A stretch of 64,000 nt of DNA from Sporothrix humicola (Eukaryota > Ascomycota > Sordariomycetes > Ophiostomatales > Ophiostomataceae): assembly GCA_021396245.1 (NCBI GenBank), contig WNYE01000056.1:186001-250000 (forward strand). Direction: 5' to 3'. The position numbers were made by a program, and so were the translations under genes. The notes under the pieces are model-generated. The model searched no databases. It was not told where the DNA came from and saw only the letters and a list, made by a program, of their open reading frames with translations. This document shows, in pieces, positions 11,795 through 21,438 of this stretch. Every line of letters begins with the position of its first letter. The stretch's first letter is position 1.

Positions 11795-13121
11795 GCTGGG
11801 CGTTGATATGTGAAGTGGTGAAGGCGTGGGTAGAGGGGAAAACGGGTGACGAGCGTTGTGGCCGTTTCCGTTGACAACCGGCGCTGGCGAGTTGTTGATG
11901 GATGCGGAGGCCGAAGACAGCTGCTGTTCGTTCTGGACCCAGGGAAGGACGGCAATACCGTTTACGAACTGGATCTGAGGCGGCGTGCTGTTCAAGGACA
12001 CGGCTTGCGATTCGATTTCGAGCCCGAAAAGATTCCCGTCACTGGCGTTATCTTGGATGAGCTGGCGAACTCGTCGGTTGTCTCTCTCCTAAAAGCTACT
12101 AGACGACGAAGACATGGACGTGGAATCGGTGGGTGGGCGTTCGAAGATGCGGAGGGGTGATCGAAAAGTAAAATCGAAGCAAAGAATGCTCGTAGCGCTG
12201 TTGGATATCGTCGACGACGGGGGGTGGACGGAGGACAACGGGGCTCGACGTTTTCGCTGGTGGTTCAATGTGAATTTTCCCTCCCTTTGGGTGATTTTTT
12301 TGCCTGTCCCGCCGTCCTATTCGCCCGCACAATGCCCCTCCACTTTTTTTGCTCGAAAACACACACAATGTTTGTTGGTCCCGCTCAATGTGGGCTGTCA
12401 CGTGTGCCCTATTGCAGCGCATTTTGGCGTTCTCCAGCGTGTTTTGGCGCCTGTTGGCCAGGGGCGGTCAGGGTCTCTGGGTGGCAGAATTCGAATTTTC
12501 AATTCTGGAAGCAGTGGTGGGGGTTGTTGCCCCTCCTGAAGCTGGATGTAGTTGAAGCGTGACAGGTCACGTGTAACATCAAGAAGGAAAGGGACAATGC
12601 GACTTTGCAACGATAATCATGAAGTATTTTTCAGTAAATGTATAGTTACTTGCAGAGTATGCAATGAGGCTATTGTAGGTGTTATGTAATTAATAGTACT
12701 GGGCGAGGGAAAATGAGATCCAAGAGCGAGTATTCAACACAGCTCATAGGAGATGGCTTACGGATTAATGCTGAACAGAGCTGATGCTGTCACTTTCGAA
12801 GAATTATTGAAAGTAACGATCATATCTATAAGAGAGAAATAGCTCAAAATGTAAAATAAACATAAATAAAGCATCCTCTGAGCTTAAAATCAGGTTCCGG
12901 GTAAGTGTTGGCTCAAATAATTCAAACAAAAACATCGTGGTGGTTGTCATAACCTTCACTTATAGTGACTGTCACGTGACAGGAATATGAGAATTTCACC
13001 AGTTTCTTGATGGCAAGAGGTCAACGTTTCTCAACAAAAACACAACAACGACAAGTTATAAAGATTCGTTCATAATTTCTCAAATTATCTTTCAGAAATT
13101 CTCCAATTATACTACCCCACT
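11795..13121. other. Divergent promoter region of eIF3m and TYW3
   Basis: 1.3 kb separating two divergently transcribed genes. The 12,560-13,110 half is AT-rich. CACGTG-related words appear at about 12,400 (tcacgtgtgc), 12,568 and 12,971. No gene or splice pattern is supported. Confidence 0.5.
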
Positions 13122-14306
13122 ATGCTACCTCCCTGCCCGGCAAAGTTTACGGCGCGGAAAGCAGCAATTCTTGAGCTGCTTGAGCGGCCCGACGAAGAAT
13201 ACACGGATGCCTCACCAAAGGGCGCAGTTGATGAGGGCGTTCGACCGCTTTTGGATGTGATCAATAAGCTGGACGGCTTTGTGTCGACAAGCAGTTGTGC
13301 AGGCCGTGTGGCCGTATTTCTGGAAGGCCGGAAAGGAGCGGCACCACCTGGCGATGAGAGATCGGCACCAGTAGACTCAGACACACCAGTCTCTGCACCA
13401 GCACCGGCTTCGACAATTGCGTCGGCAGGTGGAAAGGGAGGCGGCGGAAAATGGCTTTTCGTGTCTCACGATCCACTCGTCAACGGCGTTGCAGCCGATA
13501 GCACAAGTCCGCCTCAGCACAGCAGTTACAGCGGCACAGACTGGGCAGAGGTCTTTGGACTGGAAAAGGACGAGACGGCCGCAAAGATCGATGAAGAGAC
13601 AGTCCAGGACAATGTCGAGCAGGATGAAGAGCGGCTAGTTCACTTCAAGTTTGAACCGATGGTAAGAACGACCTTCTTTTTTTTCTTAAACGATCCATTA
13701 TGTCTAACATCTTAGATCCTCCACGTTTTGACGGCTTCTCTTGAGCACGCACAACTGCTCCTACGGTGTGCATCAATGGCAGGATTCCGTGAAAGCGGTG
13801 CCGTCAGTATTGTTCCACCGCCATTACCACCATCAGGAAAGGGTGCCACCATAAACGGCGAAGAAGAGGACGACAATCCGTCAATGCCGATTGTGGCTGT
13901 TCGGTCCATGGGTTTGGCATTGGCATCGGTTGTTGGCATCTGCCGGCCAGGCAAGGCAGGACAGGAAAACTCTGACTCTGCCCACTGTATTGTGACACCA
14001 AATTATCTGGCACGGCTGGCGAGAGTGGCCGATGAGCGGTTCGAGGTCAATCGGACACGGACAGAACGGTTCCGTGTTAATCTTCTGGAGGCGATCGAAA
14101 AGGAGGAGAGAGAGCAGGTTGCTGCACGAACAGGCGTGGCAGTGCCAAAGAAGCGTGTTGAGAACTGGGAAGACCCAGAGACACGCCGGGCCCGGAAAAA
14201 GGAGGAGGGTTTAAGGCGACAGGCTGCCTTGAAGGAGAAGCAACAATCAGAGCCCATGCAAACGGACGACTCAATAGGGATAGATGCCGGCTTGCCAACT
14301 GACTAA
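13122..14306 (+). CDS. TYW3: tRNA wybutosine-synthesising protein 3 (tRNA-Phe yW-86 methyltransferase)
   Basis: TYW3 methylates N4 of the yW-86 intermediate during wybutosine formation at position 37 of tRNA-Phe, in the cytosol, after TYW1 and TYW2. Exons 13122-13661 and 13716-14306 flank a 54-nt intron (GTAAGA donor, TCTAAC branch, TAG acceptor), giving 376 residues. Family marks are FVSTSSCAGR (about 51-60), the later KWLFVSHDPL, the HAQLLLRCASMAGFRESGA block at the start of exon 2 and VAVRSMGL. A Gly/Ser/Ala-rich insert lies between the first two motifs. The C-terminus is charged and Lys/Glu-rich. The model is complete. Confidence 0.93.
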
Positions 14307-14536
14307 AGGAGGCCAAGTTATACAAAAGAAAAAAGAAGATACCATGTTTGTTTCTATATGTACACCTGCTAAAAGGCTCGGGATATATATCGTACAGCTA
14401 TGTATTATGACAACCCAAGCCATGCCATCGTCTATGCTCATATGCGCGTGCCGCCATTTCCGCGGTTTGCTTTGCTTAATGATGTTGAAAGCCAAAATGC
14501 GACAACATTTCGATTTCGCCTTTCTCCTTCTTCTCC

Positions 14537-15190
14537 CTACGACACGACGCGCTCCACCCACGTCGCCTCCAGCTTCCGCACCTCTTCTTTGAACGCCGCC
14601 ACCTCGCGGTAGCAGTCCAGCGGCCGCCGGTCGTGCTCCCGCAGACACCGGATCACCTCACTGCGCGCCGCCTCCACGGGCTCGGGCAGTGGCCGCGACA
14701 CCTCGCGCTGCCGCGCCTCCAGGCGCTCGCGCAGGCCGGCGATCTCTTTGCTGACTGAGGCGGTTGTTGTCGAGTTCGAGGGGGCGGTGGCGGCGGTCTC
14801 GTCGTCAATGGCCTGCTCCAGGCCCTTGAGCTTGGCGAGCTGCTCGGCCTGCAGGCGCAGCAGCTCCTCGGTGACGCGGGCCTGGACGTGGAGTTCGAGA
14901 GTCTGGGCACGGGTGACATCGGTCTGGAGAGGGAGGGTTAGTATGTCGCTGTCACATGAAGAGGCTCCGTTTGTCTTTCTCACCTCTGTACTTGACTGCA
15001 GCTGGTCGAGCATATCTTGGGAGATGGCCGGGGCGTTGGAGCTATAAGAACAGAAGCCGTTAGTATAAGTAAGCTCTGTGGAAATCGAGCCATAAAATGG
15101 CCATCAGAACGAGGGAGGGAGCGTATGGTTGCTGTTGTCGTACCCCTGCCACACATGTGGCGTGCTCGGCTTGGACGCGCTGGAGCCCAT
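14537..15190 (-). CDS. MIC19: MICOS complex subunit MIC19 (Aim13/CHCHD3-like)
   Basis: MIC19 is a peripheral inner-membrane subunit of the MICOS complex that shapes crista junctions. Three exons (15190-15144, 15041-14984, 14923-14537) give 163 residues. The protein starts MGSSASKPS, a typical N-myristoylation start with Gly2, as in animal and fungal MIC19. A Gln/Leu/Ala-rich coiled coil occupies about 35-110, and a C-terminal half-CHCH region has Cys128 and Cys139 in CLREHDRRPLDC. The second intron is 60 nt, in frame and free of stops, so its retention would add 20 residues. The gene is divergent from ISD11 across 1.1 kb. Identification rests on the start, layout and the RPLDC-R-EV tail. Confidence 0.85.
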
Positions 15191-16299
15191 TGTGTCGGAT
15201 TGGATTAATTGGTAGGAGGGAGGAAGAAGGCGAGATAGTAAGCAAAGAGACAGTGACGATAGTGGCGTGACAAATGTCCCAGTCGTGTCGTCTGCAAGAT
15301 CTCGGTCGATCGGCGGGTTTCGGGGCGCAAAGTACAGAGAGCGACTTTCAGTCAGCTGCGTTCTATAAGGAATTGTGAGTTAGTGAGGTGCGTTTCGTTT
15401 CGTATTGTGGCGTGGAACGGTCGAGGCGATGGTTCCGTAGATGGAGATGCGTTCTGGACGTACAATCACAGGTTGTGCGATACGGGTGGTCGTCGAAGCA
15501 GATGTCGTCGATAGAGCTGGCAGATGCATACGAGAGCTGTTTAGCAGGTTCGGCAATGACAAAAGTCGCGATTGACAGGCGTTGCGGCTGGCCAATCAGA
15601 TGCACCCGACTTCGGGTAGTCATGTGACCACACGTCAAATTCGAGATGACGGGCAGCACGGTTACGGCATGAGCTACGACATGGGTCACGTCAGAGAAAC
15701 ACGATCCAATTACAAGATGCGGAATGTGTGCGGCTTTCATAAAATAGCATAAAATCCAGAATAAATTGATAGGCAAGCCGGTGCCTCCCAATTGTCGTAT
15801 TCCTGGTTGAAAGTGTGGGAAATCGTGCATGTTCGGCCCCAGGCAAAGCTCGGAGATACGTGACTTTGCTGTAAAGGTGTATTTGCTCGAGGTAAAATCC
15901 GTTCTTAACTCACTCCCTGTAGTGGGGCTGTTACAGCCGTCTCTACAGCGGGTTTTGACAGTGACGTCCCCCGCCACTCAGAGAGCACCCAAAAAACTGC
16001 AAAAAATATTACCAATAAACGCCGAACATTTTGCTCAACCTTGAATCGCAACGCCCGAACTTGACGACACTCGTTCTTCTCCTTTGTTTCTCGACCTGAC
16101 ACACACCTCTGTCGACTTTTCTTCTGTCCATACCGGTCGCCTTTCCCTTGGGCATCTTCCGACGACCATTTACTTGCTGTTCGAGCTTTTCTTGCTACCG
16201 ATTTCGGGCAATATAAAAAGACATCCTCCATCCCGACTTCTAGCTCGACCCCTCCGTTGTTTCTCTCCGACTTCCCCGAACATACTCCATACCGTCGCT
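15191..16299. other. Divergent promoter region of MIC19 and ISD11
   Basis: 1.1 kb between two genes for mitochondrial proteins transcribed away from each other. A minus-strand open frame at 15363-15977 shows no motif and no typical composition and was not accepted. The last 250 bases are pyrimidine-rich, as in other leaders here. Confidence 0.55.
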
Positions 16300-16815
16300 A
16301 TGTCTATTGCACCCGCACGCGCCGAGGGCCTGCAGGTCCTGTCCCTGGTATGTTGGGCCCGTGTCCTTGACAAGTCTCCGTCACTGGCCAGGTTCGTCTC
16401 CAAACATATCGCTAACGCTCTGCAGTACCGCCAGCTCCTCCGCCAGGCACAGCAGTTCCCGGCCTACAACTTCCGCGAGTACGCCCTCCGCCGCACCCGC
16501 GACGCCTTCCGCGACAACAAGGCCGAGACCGACCCCCGCCGCATTCAGGTTCTCATCCAGCAGGGCCTCAAGGATCTCCAGATGATGAAGGTGGGTAAAG
16601 ATGGGATGGAAACTAGGAAGCGAAGATATCAGACCAAAGGCTAACCCGTCAGCGCCAAACAACAATGGGACAGTACTACCAGACGGACCGGTTGGTAGTT
16701 GAGACGACTGTAAGCATTTTCCTGCCCAACTATTGAGCTCGACCGCTTGCTAACTTTCCAGGGCCGGCAACACGGCGCACAGGGCGGCCTGATCCGTGAG
16801 CGGGGAACAGAGTGA
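16300..16815 (+). CDS. ISD11: LYR-motif iron-sulfur biogenesis factor ISD11
   Basis: ISD11 is the LYR-family partner that stabilises the cysteine desulfurase Nfs1 in mitochondrial iron-sulfur cluster assembly. Four exons (16300-16347, 16426-16590, 16653-16709, 16762-16815) give 107 residues. The LYR tripeptide is at 16-18, and the following helix contains FREYALRRTRDAFRDN, characteristic of the ISD11/LYRM4 group, with the downstream Phe/Arg residues in place. The three introns have GTATGT, GTGGGT and GTAAGC donors and CTAAC branch sites. Intron 1 (78 nt) separates Leu16 from Tyr17 and has no stop in frame. The length fits the family. Confidence 0.9.
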
Positions 16816-18715
16816 AGGTGGAGCACGGAAGAAGCATGACGGCTTTGCACTGGGACTCCTAGTCCTAGTTATGACGACGAGACGAACGACGATTTCAAAA
16901 ACAACATTCAAAACAACGAATCCCTAGATATACCCCCCTCGAACAAACGGCTCTCCCCGGTGGGAGAAGGCAGGAAGGCGGAAACGATTTAGACCGGCAC
17001 AAAAAAGACACCAAATGCATCACACATATTTTTTTCTTTCTTTTCGGGCATCATCTTGGAGAAACGGCGGGTATACGAATTGAGGTTCGGGTGTACGATA
17101 TTTGACGAGGAGAGAACGGCATACAGAGACAGAGTTTGGTCTCTGGGCGGTAGCATAAGGTTGGGGGTATGCCGAAGCTTCGGGCACAGAAACGGCGTCG
17201 CAACTGGGGGGTTGAGAGTCATCTTCTCTCTGGTGGTTTGATTTTATCTATTTTGCATACATGACGAATCTTTTCTCACTAAATTCCTTTCAACTCTCGC
17301 AGCCTCGTCAATTTCTGTGCATGTGCCTTACAAAAACTCACCGAAATACACCTTGAAAGTGTATAAATTGTTATTGTTTCTGCCTGGAAGTTTTTGCGTG
17401 GCAAGTGCTCCTGTTTTTGTAGCTTTTGGCTGAGGCTTTGCTAAAGTAGGCCGCATTTGGCTGTATTTTGGTATGGATTTCAGTCGGAGCCCGCCGAGGC
17501 CCTGTAGCTTTTTGGTGTGCATCGTCCTTTCTTTCAGTGGCTTGGCTTTGCGCCTCACAACCTTCTACACTGTTCTAGAGCGAACACGCGAGGTGGAAGA
17601 GCCACGAACTACTTTGTACACAAACTTTAAAGATCCTAAAGACGTCATCCAGTCAAAGTCACCGGTCAAACGACCGTTGAGAAAGTTTTGAGTGAGTAAC
17701 AAAACTGACGAAGCGATGTGTGGCGTCCAGCAGTGCCACCACCTAGGGTCATGCCCCAAGAAAAAGGAGAAGAAAACAGTAAAACTATGGGAGGATGAAA
17801 AAAAAAATAAAATAAATAAACACGGAAACAAAATAAAATTACACAGCTGAGAGAGAACGAGTCACTGGCAAGGCAAAGCACGGAATTTGATCACATATTC
17901 GACCAAGCATCCAGATCCCGATAAGAGATGATGCTATCAAGCGGTGTAAGAAAAAGCAAAAAGTGCAGAAGCAAGGTGCAGAAACGAAAAAGGAGAAAAG
18001 GAACCAAACCAAAACATTGAAAGAACGGAAATCGGAACTCGACAGCTTCCCCTCTTTCTTGTTGCAGTTGCATCGGATCCATGTGCCTGCCATATTGTTA
18101 GCGCCCGTCGGCGACCTGTTCGTGCTTTCCCACCAAAAAAAACGTACTCTTGTCTCCTGCCGACAAAGTTCTGCGCTTTCGCTTCAGAGGTGGAGAAATT
18201 ACGCAATGAATTAGGCAGGAGCAAAGGACCAAAGCCCGCGAAAAACTAGAGGGAACAAGGAAGGAAAAGAGAGAAAGCCGCTAAAAACGACCGCACGGGC
18301 GCTGGGAGGCGCCGTGGATTGCCGGTTCGCTGTGGATGTTCGCCTCTTATTTTCTCCACAGAGCCAAGAAACGACCGCGCCGATGTGTACTTAAATCGGC
18401 CGGCATCCCATAAATTTTTTTGGTTGTTACGTTTTGGTTTTGGTTTGACAATTTTTTTTTTGGCGAAGCTTTTTTTTTCTCCTGTTTGATTTTTGCCTGT
18501 GATTTTTTTTTTTTGGAACTGGGACAATACAAAACAAAATACAATACAAAAGAACATCTTAGATATACCTATGGCTAGACAGCAAGGAATCTAGAAAGAA
18601 AGAAAAGAAAAGAGAAACAGAATTTCAAAAGAGACTACCCCAGATACCCAGATAACCTTATCTTCTTTAATACTATCAACCCCGTTTTCCCCTCGTTCGT
18701 CAACCGCTTTTGCGA
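16816..18715. other. 1.9-kb intergenic region before the MFS transporter
   Basis: No supported gene. The region contains runs of A or T, including several T-tracts of 7-12 bases at about 18,410-18,510. It probably holds the 3' UTR of ISD11 and the promoter and leader of the transporter gene. Confidence 0.55.
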
Positions 18716-20839
18716 ATGACCTTGACGGCCCTCGATGCAGAGGACACCTGCTTAAACAACCAAATTACTTCGACGACTTCAACGAACAACGCCGACAACG
18801 CACCGCCTGCGTCTGGCTCGCGCCCTACAACCGCCACAGCCCGCCGTCACCGATCCGGCGCGGCCTCCCCCTCGTCTCCCACCGGCTCGGCTCCGACGAC
18901 TCCCGGCCGGGACGGCGCCGGCTCCCTCGAGTATTTCACACTCGGCAGCAGCGGCATTGCCAGCGGCCACCACCACGCATACCTCCCGGACCCCTGGGCC
19001 ACCTTTGGCACAGGCCAAGCCGGAGGCGCTGGTGTGGACGCCGAAAAGGAGAAGGTTTCAGAGAAGATCTCCGAGAAGAACGATGACGACAACAACAGAG
19101 AAGGCCTCGTGGCCGGCGCGGCCAAGTTTGGCAGCAAGGGCGGACGCCACTCCGTCACGGCCGTCGCCGCCAGCTCGCCATCGTCGCCTTCGGCGTCGTC
19201 TGTGTCCATAGTCGGGTCCATGGCCGAGGCTGGTGGTGCTACGGCCGCAGCCAACGTCAGCAAGCCTGAACCTCTCCGCCTTGTGCGCACCGTGACGTTT
19301 GGTGCGTCGGCCGAGATGGAGCAGGTCACTGACGGTACTGCCGTTGCCCGCCGGACTCGATCCAACTTTTCTTCTTCTCCCTCCCAGACGTCCTCGTCTT
19401 CATCGTCGACCTCTCGCACGGCCGACCACACGCCGCCGCACATTACCTTCCCTGAAGGTGGCCTGCAGGCCTGGCTTGTCGTGGTCGGCTCCTTCTGTGC
19501 GATGGTGACCGTCTTTGGTCTGATCAACACGGCCGCCGTGTTCGAGTCGTGGTTCTCGACGCACCAGCTGGCCGACTACACGGCCTCGGAGATTGGATGG
19601 GTATTTAGCTTGTACCTGTTCTTTGTCTTTTTCATCGGCATCCAGGTCGGCCCCGTCTTTGACCGCTATGGCCCGCGTTACCTGGTGGCCCTGGGCAGCG
19701 TGCTGTCGGTCGCCAGTGTCATGCTACTCGGTCTGTGCGAGAAGTACTACCAGATCCTGCTCTGTTATTCGGTGCTCGGTGGTCTTGGTGGCGCTCTCCT
19801 GAACACGCCCGCTTATGCCTGCATTGCCCATTTCTTCAATGTCCGCCGCGGCCTGGCCACGGGCGTTGCTTCCACCGCGGGCGGCATCGGCGGCATTTGC
19901 TTCCCGATCTTGCTGCAGCAGCTGCTGCCCCGTCTTGGTTTCGCCTGGAGCACGCGTATCCTTGGCTTTATCTTGCTGGGCCTGTCTGTTCCGGCCAACC
20001 TGTGGCTGCGGACTCGTCTGCCCCTGCCCGGCGTCAACGACTGCGAGCCCGAAGACGGTGCCGCTCCCGACGCTGTCCCCGATGTTTCTGCCGTCGACAC
20101 CACTGTTGGTGATGCCGCTGATGGTACTTCGGCGTCCCTCCACACTGTCGTCACCGGCCGCAGCGGCCTCAGCCGTGTCACTAGCAGTGGCACCCGCGCC
20201 AGCCGCCGCCGTGCCGTCCCCTCTGTGTGGCCCGACTTCACCATCTTCCGCGACCGCAGCTATGCCGCCGCCACCGTCGGCATCTTTTTTATGGAGTGGG
20301 GCATCTTTGTGCCGCTCACGTTTGTCGTGTCGTATGCCACCGCTCACCAACAGGACACCAACCAGGCCTATACGCTGCTGTCTGTGCTCAACGCCGGCTC
20401 CGTACTGGGCCGTTTCCTGCCTGGTCTGCTGGCCGACAAGCTGGGGCGCTTCAATGTCATTATTGTGACTATTGCGCTGTCCGGTGCTATTGTGCTCGGT
20501 GTCTGGCTGCCAGCTGGTGACTCGCGGGCCATTCTCATCGCATTCTCTGTGCTCTTCGGTTTCGCCAGCGGCAGCAACCTGGGACTGATCGCTGTGTGCC
20601 TAGGCCAGCTCTGTGAGCCGAGCCAGTATGGCCGCTTCTATTCGACGGCAATGATGGTGGCCAGCTTTGGCACGCTGAGCAGTGTGCCCATTGGCGGTGC
20701 CATTCTGGGTGACGGTGTTTCGGACGACCGTTGGATGGCCCTGATCATCTTTTCGGGTGTATCGTACATGATTGCGCTGGCGTGCTACATGGCTGCTCGC
20801 ATCATGGCTGTCGGATGGAGCCCCAAAGTGAAGTTTTGA
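18716..20839 (+). CDS. MFS transporter, monocarboxylate (MCT/Mch) type, with long disordered N-terminus
   Basis: A single-exon gene of 707 residues; the start is the ATG at 18716. The first 240 residues are low-complexity Ser/Ala/Thr and charged. The transporter part starts at FPEGGLQAWLVVVGSF, the degenerate form of the GGYGWVVV entry motif of fungal MCT-like carriers. It has twelve likely membrane spans in two halves separated by a roughly 65-residue acidic-to-Ser/Arg loop (about 440-505). DRYGPRYL between spans 2 and 3 and DKLGRF in the second half match the MFS loop motif. Known relatives move monocarboxylates, riboflavin or uncharacterised acids; the substrate cannot be read from sequence. 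Its leader is long and pyrimidine-rich. Confidence 0.9.
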   Translation: MTLTALDAEDTCLNNQITSTTSTNNADNAPPASGSRPTTATARRHRSGAASPSSPTGSAPTTPGRDGAGSLEYFTLGSSGIASGHHHAYLPDPWATFGTGQAGGAGVDAEKEKVSEKISEKNDDDNNREGLVAGAAKFGSKGGRHSVTAVAASSPSSPSASSVSIVGSMAEAGGATAAANVSKPEPLRLVRTVTFGASAEMEQVTDGTAVARRTRSNFSSSPSQTSSSSSSTSRTADHTPPHITFPEGGLQAWLVVVGSFCAMVTVFGLINTAAVFESWFSTHQLADYTASEIGWVFSLYLFFVFFIGIQVGPVFDRYGPRYLVALGSVLSVASVMLLGLCEKYYQILLCYSVLGGLGGALLNTPAYACIAHFFNVRRGLATGVASTAGGIGGICFPILLQQLLPRLGFAWSTRILGFILLGLSVPANLWLRTRLPLPGVNDCEPEDGAAPDAVPDVSAVDTTVGDAADGTSASLHTVVTGRSGLSRVTSSGTRASRRRAVPSVWPDFTIFRDRSYAAATVGIFFMEWGIFVPLTFVVSYATAHQQDTNQAYTLLSVLNAGSVLGRFLPGLLADKLGRFNVIIVTIALSGAIVLGVWLPAGDSRAILIAFSVLFGFASGSNLGLIAVCLGQLCEPSQYGRFYSTAMMVASFGTLSSVPIGGAILGDGVSDDRWMALIIFSGVSYMIALACYMAARIMAVGWSPKVKF

Positions 20840-21438
20840 GGGGTAGACGTGGTCGGATGAGAATGGCTGGATTCGGAAGGAAGTTCAATCTGAAGTGGCG
20901 AGAGAAGAAGACATCAATTTGGAGGAAGGTGCGAGGTGAGGGGTGGTGAGATGGGTGTCTTTGTTAGACTGTGAATTTGCATGCAGAAGAATAACATCAA
21001 TAAAACATAGGAAATAGCATAAAAACAACCAAAAAATTTCAAAAAAAATTAAACCCAAATATTAAACCAAGCCTTTTGATCACGGTAGATTGTGTTGATG
21101 TTCACCATGCCTGCTGTCTCATGAATACTTTCCCAACTGGGAAGGAGTGCCTGGAAGGACGTTTCGTCCACTAAATCCGCGGCCAATTAGCAGCTGTGAA
21201 TTAAGCATCCCACCCTGCACGGAGATCTTTCAGGCGGCAATGACTAAAATTTAGTGCCCCGCTACCGCGACAGTGACATCAAAAAAAAAAGAGAAAAAAA
21301 AAAGGTTGACGATACACGCCACCCACATTTAACTCCAGACAACTATGGATTTGGAGAGCTTTTAAATTTGTTCTCTTTTTTTCTTCTTATCTTCGTCCCC
21401 TCTCAACACGACAGCTACCTCCCTCTACCCCCGTGAAC
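20840..21438. other. Intergenic region, MFS transporter to DPH2
   Basis: 0.6 kb, A-rich around 20,980-21,070, then a pyrimidine-rich leader before DPH2. No coding region seen. Confidence 0.5.

Noticed and set aside
11795..12001. In-frame upstream extension of eIF3m by 69 codons
   Set aside because: The extension contains no ATG (it opens with GTG), and the family start matches the ATG at 11794.
15363..15977. 204-codon minus-strand frame in the MIC19-ISD11 promoter region
   Set aside because: No motif, irregular composition, lies in a promoter interval.
18246..18557. Lys/Asn-rich minus-strand frame
   Set aside because: Product of T-tracts in the transporter's upstream region, no protein-like features.
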